A stretch of DNA of 64,000 nt from Devosia sp. 67-54 (GCF_001899075.1 NZ_MKVA01000005.1:310001-374000); one strand, 5' to 3'; shown: positions 33,919 through 43,481, counted from the stretch's first letter. A program made the numbers and translations. The notes: generated by a model not told the origin, from the letters alone.

Positions 33919-33934
33919 TCATCGGAGGTCGGAT

Positions 33935-34894
33935 TTGGCGGATGCCGCGACATTGGTGGGGGCGTTGCGCGCGGCGGGGGAGGCGACCCGGCTGCGACTC
34001 CTCGCTCTGCTGGCCGAAGGCGAGCATTCGGTCAAGGACCTCACGGAAATTCTCGGCCAGAGCCAGCCGCGCGTCTCGCGGCACCTGAAGCTGCTCGCCG
34101 ACGCCGGGCTCGTCACCCGCAACGCCGAGGGCGCCTGGGCCTATTACCGCCTCGCCGACAGCGAAGCCGCCGCCGAGCTTGGCCGCTGGCTGGTCGAGCG
34201 GCTCGACGGCGACGACAGCGACCGCAGTCGCGACCGGCTGCGGCTCGCGGCGGTGCGCGCCAGCCAGCAGGCGCAGGCCGCCGCCTATTTCGCCAAGGTG
34301 GCGCCGCGCTGGGACGAGCTGCGCCAGCTGCACGTGCCGGAAGAGGCGGTGGAGGCGGCGATCCTCGACGCCGTCGCTGGCCGCGTCGTCGACCTGTTGA
34401 TCGATCTGGGCACCGGCACCGGGCGCATGCTCGAGCTGCTGCAGCGCCACTACCGGCGCGCCATCGGCATCGATGCGTCGCGCGAAATGATCGCGGTGGC
34501 GCGGGCCAAGCTCGCCGCCGCCAATATCAGCCACGCGCAGGTTCGGCTCGGCGACATCGCCGATCTCGACGGCAGCGTCGGGCAGGCCGACCTCATCGTC
34601 ATCCACCAGGTGCTGCATTATTTCGACGACCCGGGCCGCGCCATCGCGCAGGCGCGGCGGGCGCTGAAGCCGGGCGGCGAGATGCTGGTGGTCGATTTCG
34701 CGCCGCACGCCCTCGAATTTCTGCGCAGCGAACACGCGCATCGCCGCCTCGGCCTCTCCGAGGGGCAGGTGCTGGGCTGGGCGCGCGCCGCCGGACTCGC
34801 CGTCGCCGGCCTCACCAGCTTCCCGCCGAGCCACGACGCCGCAGGGCTCACCGTGTGCCTCTGGCGGCTGACTACAGAACAGGATTCCAGATGA
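33935..34894 (+). CDS. ArsR-family regulator fused to a SAM-dependent methyltransferase
   Basis: 319 aa. Start taken as the TTG at 33935, because GGAGG lies 6 nt upstream and the operator palindrome would otherwise fall inside the coding region. Residues 1-95 are an ArsR winged helix (EATRLRLLALLAEGEHSVKD, LGQSQPRVSRHLKLLADAGL). Residues 120-319 are a class I methyltransferase with DLGTGTGRMLELL and HYFDDPGRAIAQARRALKPGG. This fusion commonly precedes metF in alphaproteobacteria and senses S-adenosyl-homocysteine or a related metabolite (family knowledge). Overlaps metF by 4 nt. Confidence 0.88.
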   Translation: MADAATLVGALRAAGEATRLRLLALLAEGEHSVKDLTEILGQSQPRVSRHLKLLADAGLVTRNAEGAWAYYRLADSEAAAELGRWLVERLDGDDSDRSRDRLRLAAVRASQQAQAAAYFAKVAPRWDELRQLHVPEEAVEAAILDAVAGRVVDLLIDLGTGTGRMLELLQRHYRRAIGIDASREMIAVARAKLAAANISHAQVRLGDIADLDGSVGQADLIVIHQVLHYFDDPGRAIAQARRALKPGGEMLVVDFAPHALEFLRSEHAHRRLGLSEGQVLGWARAAGLAVAGLTSFPPSHDAAGLTVCLWRLTTEQDSR

Positions 34895-35787
34895 ACGTGC
34901 CGAGCGACCAGCGTCCCAGCCGCAACACCGGCGGGCGACAGCCCTTCGAGCTCTCGTTCGAATTCTTCCCGCCCAAGACCGACGTCATGGAGGAGCGGTT
35001 CTGGGAGAGCGTGCACAAGCTCGCCCCGCTCAACCCACGCTTCGTCTCGGTGACGTATGGCGCCGGCGGCTCGACGCGCGAGCGCACGCTGCGCATGGTG
35101 AGCCAGGTGAAGGCCGAGACCGGCGTCGACGCCGCCGCGCACCTCACCTGCGTCGGCGCCAGCAAGGCCGACGTCGACCAGGTGGTGCATGCCTACAAGA
35201 CCGCCGGCATCACGCGCATCGTGGCGCTGCGCGGCGACGCGCCGGAGGGGCCCGGCAAGCCGTTCGTGCCGCATCCCGAGGGCTATCGGTCGGCCGCCGA
35301 GCTGGTCGCCGGCATCCGCCGGATCGGCGAGTTCGACATCTCCGTCGCGGCCTATCCCGAAAAGCATCCGCAATCGCCGGACTGGGACGTCGAGATCGAC
35401 AATCTGAAGCGCAAGCTCGACGCCGGCGCCAGCCGCGCCATTACCCAGATGTTCTTCGACAACCAGCACTATTTCGAGCTGCTCGAGCGCAGCGCCAAGA
35501 CGGGCATCCGCGCGCCGATCGTGCCGGGCATCCAGCCGATCCATTCGTTCAGGCAGATCTCGAGCTTCGCCGCCAAATGCGGCGCCTCGATTCCCGACTG
35601 GCTGGCCGAGCGCTTCGACGGCCTCGACGACGATCCCGAGACGCATGCGCTGGTCGCATCGGCCGTGGCCGCCGAGCAGGTGCTGGAACTGGTCGATGCC
35701 GGCATCACGCAGTTTCATTTCCTGACGCTCAACCGCTCCAATCTCGTCCTGGCGCTGGCCCGCCTGCTGGGAGTAAGGCCGGACTGA
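34891..35787 (+). CDS. metF: Methylenetetrahydrofolate reductase MetF
   Basis: 298 aa from the ATG at 34891 (ATGA overlap with the regulator). TIM-barrel flavoenzyme that reduces 5,10-methylene-THF to 5-methyl-THF for methionine synthesis. Signatures: FELSFEFFPPKTDVMEE, FVSVTYGAGGSTRERT, AAHLTCVGASKADV, ALRGDAPEGPG and GASRAITQMFFDNQHYFELL. The C-terminus QFHFLTLNRSNLVLALARLL is typical. Confidence 0.97.
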   Translation: MNVPSDQRPSRNTGGRQPFELSFEFFPPKTDVMEERFWESVHKLAPLNPRFVSVTYGAGGSTRERTLRMVSQVKAETGVDAAAHLTCVGASKADVDQVVHAYKTAGITRIVALRGDAPEGPGKPFVPHPEGYRSAAELVAGIRRIGEFDISVAAYPEKHPQSPDWDVEIDNLKRKLDAGASRAITQMFFDNQHYFELLERSAKTGIRAPIVPGIQPIHSFRQISSFAAKCGASIPDWLAERFDGLDDDPETHALVASAVAAEQVLELVDAGITQFHFLTLNRSNLVLALARLLGVRPD

Positions 35788-35898
35788 GGCGGCGCCGTTC
35801 AGCCGAGGTTCAGCTTGTGCGGCGCACCGTCGCGAGGCTGGCCGCGTTTCACAGTATGGCCATGTTTTTCGCCTCCAAGCGGCGCGGGGACGGGGGCG

Positions 35899-36792
35899 GT
35901 GAGTGAGCGGATACAGCAGATGGGACTCAACTCGAAACTGACCTGGGGCCTCGCTTGGGCCGGCCTCGCCGTGGTGCTGGCGGTTCCGTCGGCGGACTAC
36001 CTGACCCGCCAGTTCGGCGGCAAGGCCGCGACGGCCGCGGTGCTGACCTCGACCACCGAGCCGGTGCGGCCGGCGGCGGCCGACGGCAAGGCTGCCGTCA
36101 AGACCGCTTCGGTCACCACCAGGATCACCAGGACCGGCGTGACCATCGTGCCCAATGCGCCCGCCGCGACCACCGAGGTCGCCGCCTCTGGCGCGCCGCT
36201 GCTCGACCCGGTCGACAAGCTGCTCAAATCCGGCAAGAAGCTGCCCGACTACATTTCCGGCAAAGACGCTGCTCCCGCCGTGACGGCGCCGGGCGCCGGC
36301 GCTGCAACCGCGCCGCAGCCGACGCAGGTGGCGACGGTCGATCCGGCGACCATCGTCGCGCCGGTGCCGTTCCCGCGCCGGCCGCCCGATATCATCCGCC
36401 CGGCGCTGCCCAAGGCGACCGCTCCGGCGCAGCCCGCGGTCATCGTCGACGAGCAGGCGCTCGCAACGCCGCGCGCCACCACCAGCATGCCGAACCAGCT
36501 CGACGTCGACGCCGGCCCGGTGCCGCCGGTCGGGATCGCCGACGATTGGCGCACCGCCCGCGAGCGCCGGCTGTCGCGCTATCTCGAACAGAACGGGCTG
36601 GTCGACGACGCTTCCGATGATGGCCGCTCCAGCGCCTCGGTCACCGTGGTGCAGCGGCCGTCGTCGAACTACGACCCCGACGGCTTCTACCTCAGCGACG
36701 GCCCCAACAATTCCCGGGCCGCGCGGCGCGCCCGCATCGAGCGCATGCTCCAGGACGACGACGAGCAGGAATACGGCTTCACCCTGTTTTGA
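35899..36792 (+). CDS. Unknown single-pass membrane protein with disordered Ala/Pro-rich middle
   Basis: 297 aa from a GTG at 35899 or 290 aa from the ATG at 35920. A hydrophobic segment (LTWGLAWAGLAVVLAVPSAD) near the N-terminus is a membrane anchor or uncleaved signal. Residues 50-200 are rich in Ala, Pro, Thr and Val and probably disordered. The C-terminal 90 residues are charged and look conserved: DDWRTARERRLSRYLEQNG, then SNYDPDGFYLSDGPNN and ARIERMLQDDDEQEYGFTLF. I do not recognise a family. It may reach across the periplasm. Confidence 0.6.
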   Translation: MSERIQQMGLNSKLTWGLAWAGLAVVLAVPSADYLTRQFGGKAATAAVLTSTTEPVRPAAADGKAAVKTASVTTRITRTGVTIVPNAPAATTEVAASGAPLLDPVDKLLKSGKKLPDYISGKDAAPAVTAPGAGAATAPQPTQVATVDPATIVAPVPFPRRPPDIIRPALPKATAPAQPAVIVDEQALATPRATTSMPNQLDVDAGPVPPVGIADDWRTARERRLSRYLEQNGLVDDASDDGRSSASVTVVQRPSSNYDPDGFYLSDGPNNSRAARRARIERMLQDDDEQEYGFTLF

Positions 36793-36845
36793 CCCCGGCG
36801 CCGCGCCCGCGTATATCGTCCGCGCCGTGATTTGGGAGCAGGGTG

Positions 36846-37562
36846 ATGGCGTCCGTCTGGCAGCGCCTTAGCGAAATCGTCGGGTCGGCCGGCGAGCGCA
36901 CCGGCGTGGTGGGCTCGATCGTCAATTTGCTCGACCCCGACACCTGGCTGCCCGGCGGCAAGGACGCGGCCTTCACGCTGGCGCTGATCGCGCTGTCGGC
37001 GAAGATGGCGGTGTCCGACGGCGTGGTCACCGCCTCCGAAGTGCGGGCCTTCCATCGCACCGTCGACATCCCGCCCGGCAACGAGCAGCAGGTCGAGCGG
37101 CTGTTCAAGCTCGCGCAGCAGGACGTCGCCGGCTACGAGGCCTATGCCCGCAAGGTCCGCCGCTTCTTCGCCAACAGCCCCGATACGCTCGAGCACGTGC
37201 TCGACGGGCTGTTCTACATCGCCTCCGCCGATGGCTTCGTGCACGAGAGCGAGCTCGACTACCTCAAGCGCGTCAGCGACATCTTCGGCTTCGACGATGC
37301 GCGCTTCGAGCAGATTGCGGCCCAGCACGTGGTGCTCGACAGCGGCGTCGACCCCTATGTGGTGCTCGGGCTGTTGCCGGGGGCCGACCGCGACGAGGTG
37401 CGGCGCGTCTACCGGCTGCTGGTGGCCGAGCATCACCCCGACCGGCTCATCGCCAAGGGCGTGCCGGAGGAACTGATCGACGTCGCCACCGCCCGCATGC
37501 AGGCGATCAACCAAGCCTACAACAAGATCATCAAGCTGCCGCCGCCCAGATCGGCGGCGTGA
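36846..37562 (+). CDS. TerB-like/DnaJ-domain protein (DjlA-type)
   Basis: 238 aa from the ATG at 36846, 7 nt after GGGAG. Residues 35-150 are a TerB-like all-alpha metal-binding domain (ALIALSAKMAVSDGVVTASE, then FYIASADGFVHESELDYLKR). The last 65 residues are a J domain: DPYVVLGLLPGADRDEVRRV with the HPD loop in EHHPDRLIAKG. The J domain should stimulate DnaK. There is no membrane anchor, unlike E. coli DjlA. Confidence 0.85.
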   Translation: MASVWQRLSEIVGSAGERTGVVGSIVNLLDPDTWLPGGKDAAFTLALIALSAKMAVSDGVVTASEVRAFHRTVDIPPGNEQQVERLFKLAQQDVAGYEAYARKVRRFFANSPDTLEHVLDGLFYIASADGFVHESELDYLKRVSDIFGFDDARFEQIAAQHVVLDSGVDPYVVLGLLPGADRDEVRRVYRLLVAEHHPDRLIAKGVPEELIDVATARMQAINQAYNKIIKLPPPRSAA

Positions 37563-37597
37563 GGGCGGCTTGACGCGGACGCCGTTCCCCCGCACAT

Positions 37598-37981
<384 letters not shown>

Positions 37982-38009
37982 GCCTTGAGCGTGAGCCTCG
38001 GGAGGCGTA

Positions 38010-38031
38010 TGTATATCCCATGGGATATACA
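38010..38031. promoter_or_regulatory. Perfect 22-bp palindrome upstream of vapB, likely autoregulatory operator
   Basis: Central 20 bases GTATATCCCATGGGATATAC, extended by one T/A pair. It ends just before the GGAG ribosome site of the antitoxin gene, the usual place where VapBC binds its own promoter. Confidence 0.75.
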
Positions 38032-38042
38032 CGGAGATGGCG

Positions 38043-38309
38043 ATGAACAAGCACGAGCCGCCGCCCAAGGCGCGCGAAGCTGCGGTATTCAAGTCGAACC
38101 GCAGCCAGGCCATCCGCATCCCCAAGGATCTGGCCTTCCCGGAGGACGTGAAGAAGGTCACCATCACGCCGGCGGAAGGCGGCGGGCTGCTGATCAGGCC
38201 CGCGGGCCGCGACTGGGCGGCCTATTTCGCCAACGGCCCGCATGTGTCGGATGATTTCCTGGAAGACCGCGATCAGGGGGTTGCAGAAGAGCGCGAGCCT
38301 CTCGATTGA
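38043..38309 (+). CDS. vapB: AbrB/MazE-fold antitoxin VapB
   Basis: 88 aa from the ATG at 38043, which is 6 nt after GGAG; an ATG at 38037 is too close to it. The N-terminal swapped-hairpin DNA-binding domain reads AAVFKSNRSQAIRIPKDLAF, followed by VKKVTITPAEGGGLLIRP. The C-terminal tail (WAAYFANGPHVSDDFLEDRD) is expected to wrap the toxin. Operon with the PIN toxin downstream; autoregulated through the palindrome at 38010. Confidence 0.9.
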   Translation: MNKHEPPPKAREAAVFKSNRSQAIRIPKDLAFPEDVKKVTITPAEGGGLLIRPAGRDWAAYFANGPHVSDDFLEDRDQGVAEEREPLD

Positions 38310-38317
38310 CGGGGTAC

Positions 38318-38704
38318 ATGCTGGATACCAACATCTGCATCTACATGATGGGGCGGCCTGATGACGGGCTGGCGCTTCGCGCCAACAGGCACGCGGGTGA
38401 TTTGTTCGTTTCCAGCATCTCGGTCGGCGAACTGCTTTTCGGCGCGGCCAAATCGTCTCGGCAACTCGCCAACCGGCTGGCGGTCGAAGACTTCCTGAGC
38501 GTCCTGAAGGTCCCCGATTTCGATGCCGCGGCGGCGGCGCATTTCGGGGAAATTCGCGCGCATCTCGAACGAGCGGGAACGCCCTGTGGCCCCTATGACA
38601 TGCTCATCGGCGCGCACGCCCGGTCGCTCGGGCTGACGCTGGTCACCAACAACCGGCGGGAGTTCGACCGCATGCCCGGCCTTACGGTCGAAAACTGGGT
38701 CTGA
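38318..38704 (+). CDS. vapC: PIN-domain ribonuclease toxin VapC
   Basis: 128 aa from the ATG at 38318 (GGGG 5 nt upstream); a TTG at 38306 overlapping the vapB stop is also possible. PIN acidic residues: Asp in YMLDTNICIYMM, Glu in SSISVGELLFGA, Asp in GPYDMLIGAHARS and the end VTNNRREFDRMPGL. Acts as a Mg-dependent RNase, commonly on tRNA. The module sits between rnpB and the dcw cluster. Confidence 0.93.
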   Translation: MLDTNICIYMMGRPDDGLALRANRHAGDLFVSSISVGELLFGAAKSSRQLANRLAVEDFLSVLKVPDFDAAAAAHFGEIRAHLERAGTPCGPYDMLIGAHARSLGLTLVTNNRREFDRMPGLTVENWV

Positions 38705-38812
38705 GCCGCCGTTCTGCGGCCATGTTTGCTTAATGGAATCTCAACCGCGTTCCGACAAAGTCGGGCGATGTTTGTGTGCCGGCGACAGGCCGGGATGGGG
38801 TTGAGTTCGGAC

Positions 38813-39796
38813 ATGGCCAAGCCGGTAAGCGAGCAGAGCGTGCCGCATGTCCCGGTGCTGCTGGCCGAGGTCCTCGAGGCGCTGGCGCCGCTCGCCGGAG
38901 CGCGCATCGTCGACGGCACGTTCGGCGCCGGCGGCTATTCGCGGGCGCTGCTGCAGGCCGGTGCGGCCGTCGTCGCCATCGACCGCGACCCCCGCGTGCG
39001 GCCGTTCGCCGCCGCGCTCAGCGCAGAATTTCCGAGTCGATTCAGCTTCGTGGCCGGCGCCTTTGCCGAGCTGGATGAGCTCGCCGCCGGCCCGGTCGAC
39101 GGCGTCGTCCTCGACATCGGCGTGTCCTCAATGCAGCTCGACGAGGCCGAGCGCGGCTTCTCCTTCATGCGCGAGGGCCCGCTCGACATGCGCATGGCGG
39201 CGGAGGGCGAGAGCGCGGCCGACCTCGTCAACGGCCTCGACGAGGCGACGCTGGCCAATCTGCTGTTCGCCTATGGCGAGGAGCGCAAATCGCGCCGTAT
39301 CGCACACTCCATCGTCGCGGCGCGCGCCAGCGCTCCGATCCGCACCACCGCCGAGCTGGCGCGGCTCATCGAGAAGGCCATCGGCAGGAAGCCCGGCGAT
39401 GCGCATCCGGCGACGCGCAGCTTCCAGGCGCTGCGCATCGCGGTGAACGACGAGTTCGGGCAATTGGTCGACGGGCTGTTCGCCTCCGAGCGGCTGCTCG
39501 GGGAGGGCGGCCGGCTCGCCGTCGTCACCTTCCATTCGCTCGAAGACCGCATCGTCAAGCGCTTCCTCGATCCGGAGAAGGGCGCGCCGACGCAGTCGCG
39601 GCACCTGCCGCAGGTCGTCGTCGAGGCACCGCGCTGGATCGACGTGGCGAAGGCGGTGAAGCCGGGGGCGGCGGAGACGGCGCGCAACCCGCGGGCCCGC
39701 TCGGCCATCCTGCGCGCGGCCCGCCGCAGCAGCGCGCCGGCCAGGGCGGCGAACATCGAGCGGCTCGGCGTGCCGCGCGTCAGGGGCGCCGCATGA
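38813..39796 (+). CDS. rsmH: 16S rRNA (cytosine-1402 N4)-methyltransferase RsmH
   Basis: 327 aa from the ATG at 38813; an ATG at 38795 is a possible longer start. Signatures: [32 protein letters not shown] (SAM motif I), [20 protein letters not shown], the GPLDMRM loop and [14 protein letters not shown]. First gene of the dcw cluster; the usual mraZ is not seen upstream, where VapBC lies instead. Overlaps ftsL by 4 nt. Confidence 0.95.
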   Translation: MAKPVSEQSVPHVPVLLAEVLEALAPLAGARIVDGTFGAGGYSRALLQAGAAVVAIDRDPRVRPFAAALSAEFPSRFSFVAGAFAELDELAAGPVDGVVLDIGVSSMQLDEAERGFSFMREGPLDMRMAAEGESAADLVNGLDEATLANLLFAYGEERKSRRIAHSIVAARASAPIRTTAELARLIEKAIGRKPGDAHPATRSFQALRIAVNDEFGQLVDGLFASERLLGEGGRLAVVTFHSLEDRIVKRFLDPEKGAPTQSRHLPQVVVEAPRWIDVAKAVKPGAAETARNPRARSAILRAARRSSAPARAANIERLGVPRVRGAA

Positions 39797-40170
39797 TCCG
39801 TTCGCTCAACATCGTCCTCGTCTGCACCGCCATCTGCACGCTGGTGGCGGTCTACGCGCTCAAATATTCGGTCGAGGACGTCGTCGCCGAAAAGCTCGGC
39901 CTGCAGCGCCAGATCGAGCGGCAGCAGGCGGACCTGTCGCTGCTCAAGGCCGACTGGGCCTATCTCAACCAGCCGGCCAACGTCGCGCCGATCGTCAACC
40001 GCCACATCGCCGAGCTCAACCTGCAGACGCTGTCGCAGGACCAGTTCGGCGGCCTCGACATCCTGCCGATGCGCCTCAAGGCCCCCGACACGCAGGCGCT
40101 CGATTCGCTGTTCGAGTCGCTCAATTCGGGCGTCGATCCGATCCAGCAGATCATCTCGGAGTCCAACTGA
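39793..40170 (+). CDS. ftsL: Cell division protein FtsL
   Basis: 125 aa bitopic protein: short N-terminus, one membrane helix ([19 protein letters not shown]), then a periplasmic coiled coil ([20 protein letters not shown]) with [20 protein letters not shown], the alphaproteobacterial FtsL pattern. Forms the FtsQLB complex. Overlaps rsmH by 4 nt and ftsI by 1 nt. Confidence 0.85.
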   Translation: MIRSLNIVLVCTAICTLVAVYALKYSVEDVVAEKLGLQRQIERQQADLSLLKADWAYLNQPANVAPIVNRHIAELNLQTLSQDQFGGLDILPMRLKAPDTQALDSLFESLNSGVDPIQQIISESN

Positions 40171-41876
40171 TGGCTGCGCTCGACGCCGGTGCCGATCCGA
40201 TCGCCTTCGACGGCGCCCGCAAGCTGCGCCGCCACCTCACCAAGGCGCGCATCCGCTGGGTCGTGGTGGTGCTGATCCTCATCTTCGGCGCCGTGGCGGC
40301 GCGGCTGGTGCAGCTCGGCCTCGTCGTCCAGGACAACACCATCGAAGGGCAGACGCGCGACCTCATCACCGCCACGCGCCCCGCCATCCTCGACCGCAAC
40401 GGCCTCGAGCTCGCGGTCGACGTGCGCGTGCCGTCGCTGTTTGCCGAGCCGCGCCGGATCATCGACGTCGACGAGGCGGCCGACGCGATCCATTCGGTGC
40501 TGCCCGACCTCAACATCGACTGGCTGCGCCAGCGCCTCACCGGCGACAAGGGCTTCGTGTGGATCAAGCGCGAGCTGACGCCGGCCATCGAGGACAAGAT
40601 CATGCAGCTCGGCATCCCCGGGCTCGATTTCGTCACCGAGAGCAAGCGCTTCTATCCGGGCGGGCCGGAGGCGTCGCACATCCTGGGCGCGGTCAACATC
40701 GACAACCAGGGCATCGCCGGCATCGAGAAGGCCATCGACGAGGACGACGTGGCGCTGCTGCAGCAGGTGGGCCTCGCCCGCGGCAACGAGCTGGCGCCGG
40801 TCAATCTGTCGATCGATCTGCGCGTGCAGCACGTGATGCGCGACGTGCTGGTCGACGCCCTCAGCCGCTACCAGGCCGACTCCGCTTCGGGCATCATGAT
40901 GGACATCAAGACCGGCGAGGTGCTCGGCCTGGTCTCGCTGCCCGATTTCGATCCGAACAATCCGGTCACCGCGCTGCAGAAGGACAGCTTCAACCGCATC
41001 ACCGCCGGCATCTACGAGCTCGGCTCGACCATGAAGTCGGTGACCATCGCGGGGGCGCTGGACAGCGGCAAGGTGAAGATCACCGACAGCTTCGATGCGC
41101 GTTTCGGAGTGCGCTTCGGCCGCTTCACCATCGACGATTTCCACGGCAAGCACCGCATCCTCACGGTGCCCGAGATCTACAAATACTCGTCCAACGTCGG
41201 CGCCATCCACGTCATGCAGGCCTGGGGCAAGGAGAATTTCCGCGCCTTCCTGCACAAGATGCAGTTCGACGTGCCCGAGCCGCTGGAGCTGCCCGAGCGC
41301 CGCAACCCGGTGGTGCCCAAGAGCTTCTCCGACATCGTCGCGGCCACCGCGTCGTTCGGCCACGGCCTGTCGGTGTCGCCCGTCGCCATGCTGCGCGCCA
41401 TGGCGGCCTTCGCCAATGACGGCAAGATGGTGAAGCCGACGCTCTACAAGACCAGTCTCGCCGACGCGCAGAAGACCTACGAGCAGGTGGTGTCGGAAAA
41501 GACCAGCCAGGAGATGCGCTACATCATGCGGCTCAATGCGCTCGAGGGCTCCGGCACGCGCATGAACAAATTCGCCCAGGGATACCGCGCGGGCGGCAAG
41601 ACGGGTACGGCCGAAAAGGTGATCAACGGGCGCTACGATTCGAGCAAGGTGCTGTCGCTGTTCGCCTCGGTGTTCCCGCTCGACCAGCCGCGCTATGCCA
41701 TGATGATCCTCGTCGACAACCCGCACACCGAACCGGGGCAGGGCGGCCACACCGCCGGCTGGAACGCCGGCGAGGCGACCGGCCGCATCGTCGCCCGGGT
41801 GGCGCCGATGCTGGGAATCACCCCAAACTTCGATCCGATGCTGGACAGCAAGCTGCTCCCGCCCGAGCTGCGCTAA
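40170..41876 (+). CDS. ftsI: Septal peptidoglycan transpeptidase FtsI (PBP3)
   Basis: 568 aa, class B penicillin-binding protein. One N-terminal membrane segment (RWVVVVLILIFGAVAARLVQ), a dimerisation domain with RPAILDRNGLELAVD, and the transpeptidase domain. The active-site Ser is in ELGSTMKSVTIAGAL (S-x-x-K as STMK), SxN is KYSSNVGAI and KTG is GGKTGTAEKVI. Makes septal crosslinks with FtsW. Followed by a palindromic repeat. Confidence 0.96.
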   Translation: MAALDAGADPIAFDGARKLRRHLTKARIRWVVVVLILIFGAVAARLVQLGLVVQDNTIEGQTRDLITATRPAILDRNGLELAVDVRVPSLFAEPRRIIDVDEAADAIHSVLPDLNIDWLRQRLTGDKGFVWIKRELTPAIEDKIMQLGIPGLDFVTESKRFYPGGPEASHILGAVNIDNQGIAGIEKAIDEDDVALLQQVGLARGNELAPVNLSIDLRVQHVMRDVLVDALSRYQADSASGIMMDIKTGEVLGLVSLPDFDPNNPVTALQKDSFNRITAGIYELGSTMKSVTIAGALDSGKVKITDSFDARFGVRFGRFTIDDFHGKHRILTVPEIYKYSSNVGAIHVMQAWGKENFRAFLHKMQFDVPEPLELPERRNPVVPKSFSDIVAATASFGHGLSVSPVAMLRAMAAFANDGKMVKPTLYKTSLADAQKTYEQVVSEKTSQEMRYIMRLNALEGSGTRMNKFAQGYRAGGKTGTAEKVINGRYDSSKVLSLFASVFPLDQPRYAMMILVDNPHTEPGQGGHTAGWNAGEATGRIVARVAPMLGITPNFDPMLDSKLLPPELR

Positions 41877-41901
41877 GAAATGCATCGCGCGGTGCACCTT
41901 G

Positions 41902-42008
41902 CCCCAACCCCCGCCCCCTCCGCGCAAGGGGAAGGGGAGCCTGACTGCATCACGGCGGTTGCGGTCCCATCGCCTCCTCTCCCCCTTGCCGGGAGGGGGT
42001 GGGGGCCG
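41902..42008. repeat. GC-rich palindromic repeat, copy between ftsI and murE
   Basis: Long imperfect hairpin: left arm CCCCAACCCCCGCCCCCTCC, centre with GACTGCATCACGGCGGTTGC and right arm ending GGGAGGGGGTGGGGG. The centre (GACTGCAT...GCGGT(T)CCATCGCC) is shared with copies at 51489 and 62707. An open frame runs through it, so murE is easily annotated too long. Confidence 0.75.
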
Positions 42009-42041
42009 CACCCACCGGATATGACCGAGGAAGGGACCGCC

Positions 42042-43481
42042 GTGTCGTTTGCGCTCGCAGAGTTGCTGAAAGGCACCGGCGCCAGGCCGCCCCGGCTCAA
42101 GGTCGAAGGCGTCAACGCCGACAGCCGCGCCATCAGGCCGGGGGAGGCGTTCTTCGCCATTCCGGGGCTGCACACGCATGGCGACGCCTTCGCGGCGCAG
42201 GCGCGGGCCAATGGCGCCAGGGCCATGGTGACCGACCGCGCTCCGGCGGCCGATCCGGGCATGCCGGTGGTGGTGGTGCCCGACGTGCGTGCCGCCTATG
42301 CGCGCGCCGCGGCGCGGCAGTTCTCGCCGCAGCCCGAGATCATCGTCGGGGTCACCGGCACCAACGGCAAATCCTCGATCGTCTCCTTCGTGCGCCAGAT
42401 CTGGACGGCCTGCGGCATGGACGCGGCGAGCATCGGCACCGTCGGCATCGAGACCAAGCAAGCGCTGATCCCCGGCGAACTCACCACGCCCGACGCGCTG
42501 GCCATCGCCCGCGACCTCGGCCAGCTCAAGGCGCAGGGCATCGACCATGTGGCGATGGAGGCGTCGAGCCAGGGGCTCGACCAGCGCCGCGTCGACGGCG
42601 TCACGTTCAGCGCCGTCGCCTTCACCAATCTCAGCCGCGACCATCTCGACTACCATGCCGACATGGCGGCCTATCGCGACGCCAAGGTGCGGCTGTTCAC
42701 CGATCTGATCGCCGAGGGCGGCGCCGCCGTGGTCAATGTCGACGATCCGGAGCACGAGCCCTTCATGTTCGCGGCGCTGGCGCGCGGCGTGACGCTGCTC
42801 ACCGTGGGGGTCGGCGGGGCCTGGTTCGAGATCCAGTCGATCGTCAATGACGGCTACGGCCAGAAGGTCACCGGCCGCATGGTCGGCGAACCGGTGAGCT
42901 TCCATCTGCCGCTCACCGGCGCGTTCCAGGTCAGCAATGCGCTCGTCGCGCTCGGCCTCGCCGTCGCCACCGGCGCGCCGCCGACAAAGGCCCTCAAGGC
43001 GCTGAGCAAGCTGAAGGGCGCCCGCGGCCGGCTCGAGCTGGTGGGCGAGCACAATGGCGCGGCGATCTTCATCGACTACGCGCACAAGCCGGTGGCGCTC
43101 GAAACGGCGCTCGCCTCGCTCAGGCCCTATGCCAGCCGCAAGCTGCACGTGGTGTTCGGCGCCGGCGGCGATCGCGACAAGGGCAAGCGGCCGATGATGG
43201 GCGAGATCGCGGCGCGCATGGCCGACCGGGTGATCGTCACCGACGACAATCCGCGCACCGAAGACGCCGCGACCATCCGCGCCGAGATCATGGCGGCGGC
43301 GCCCGGCAGCCGCGAGATCGCCGATCGCCGCACGGCCATCGAGACCGCCATAAAGGCGCTGAAGCCGGGCGACGTGCTGCTGATTGCCGGCAAGGGCCAC
43401 GAGGACTATCAGATCGTCGGCGCCACCAAGCACCATTTCTCCGATCACGAGGTGGTGGCGGAGACGCTGAAAGGGCTCTGA
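42042..43481 (+). CDS. murE: UDP-MurNAc-tripeptide synthetase MurE (meso-diaminopimelate adding)
   Basis: 479 aa from the GTG at 42042, chosen because AGGAAGGGA lies 7 nt upstream; the ATG at 42021 has no ribosome site. ATP-binding VTGTNGKSSIVSF near residue 105, carbamylated-Lys region HLDYHADMAAYRDAKVRLF, and the DNPRTED motif, whose DNPR specifies meso-DAP. Overlaps murF by 1 nt (TGATG). Confidence 0.96.
   Translation: MSFALAELLKGTGARPPRLKVEGVNADSRAIRPGEAFFAIPGLHTHGDAFAAQARANGARAMVTDRAPAADPGMPVVVVPDVRAAYARAAARQFSPQPEIIVGVTGTNGKSSIVSFVRQIWTACGMDAASIGTVGIETKQALIPGELTTPDALAIARDLGQLKAQGIDHVAMEASSQGLDQRRVDGVTFSAVAFTNLSRDHLDYHADMAAYRDAKVRLFTDLIAEGGAAVVNVDDPEHEPFMFAALARGVTLLTVGVGGAWFEIQSIVNDGYGQKVTGRMVGEPVSFHLPLTGAFQVSNALVALGLAVATGAPPTKALKALSKLKGARGRLELVGEHNGAAIFIDYAHKPVALETALASLRPYASRKLHVVFGAGGDRDKGKRPMMGEIAARMADRVIVTDDNPRTEDAATIRAEIMAAAPGSREIADRRTAIETAIKALKPGDVLLIAGKGHEDYQIVGATKHHFSDHEVVAETLKGL

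Noticed and set aside
33869-33934. An N-terminal extension of the ArsR-methyltransferase from an ATG at 33869
   Set aside because: It would translate the palindromic operator and lacks a ribosome site, while the TTG at 33935 has GGAGG in place.
33897-33934. SAM riboswitch upstream of the metF operon
   Set aside because: The leader is too short and consists of the DNA palindrome; no riboswitch helices are seen.
41880-42041. An extended MurE start reading through the palindromic repeat
   Set aside because: The extra residues derive from the GC repeat; the GTG at 42042 has a strong ribosome site and matches the family N-terminus.
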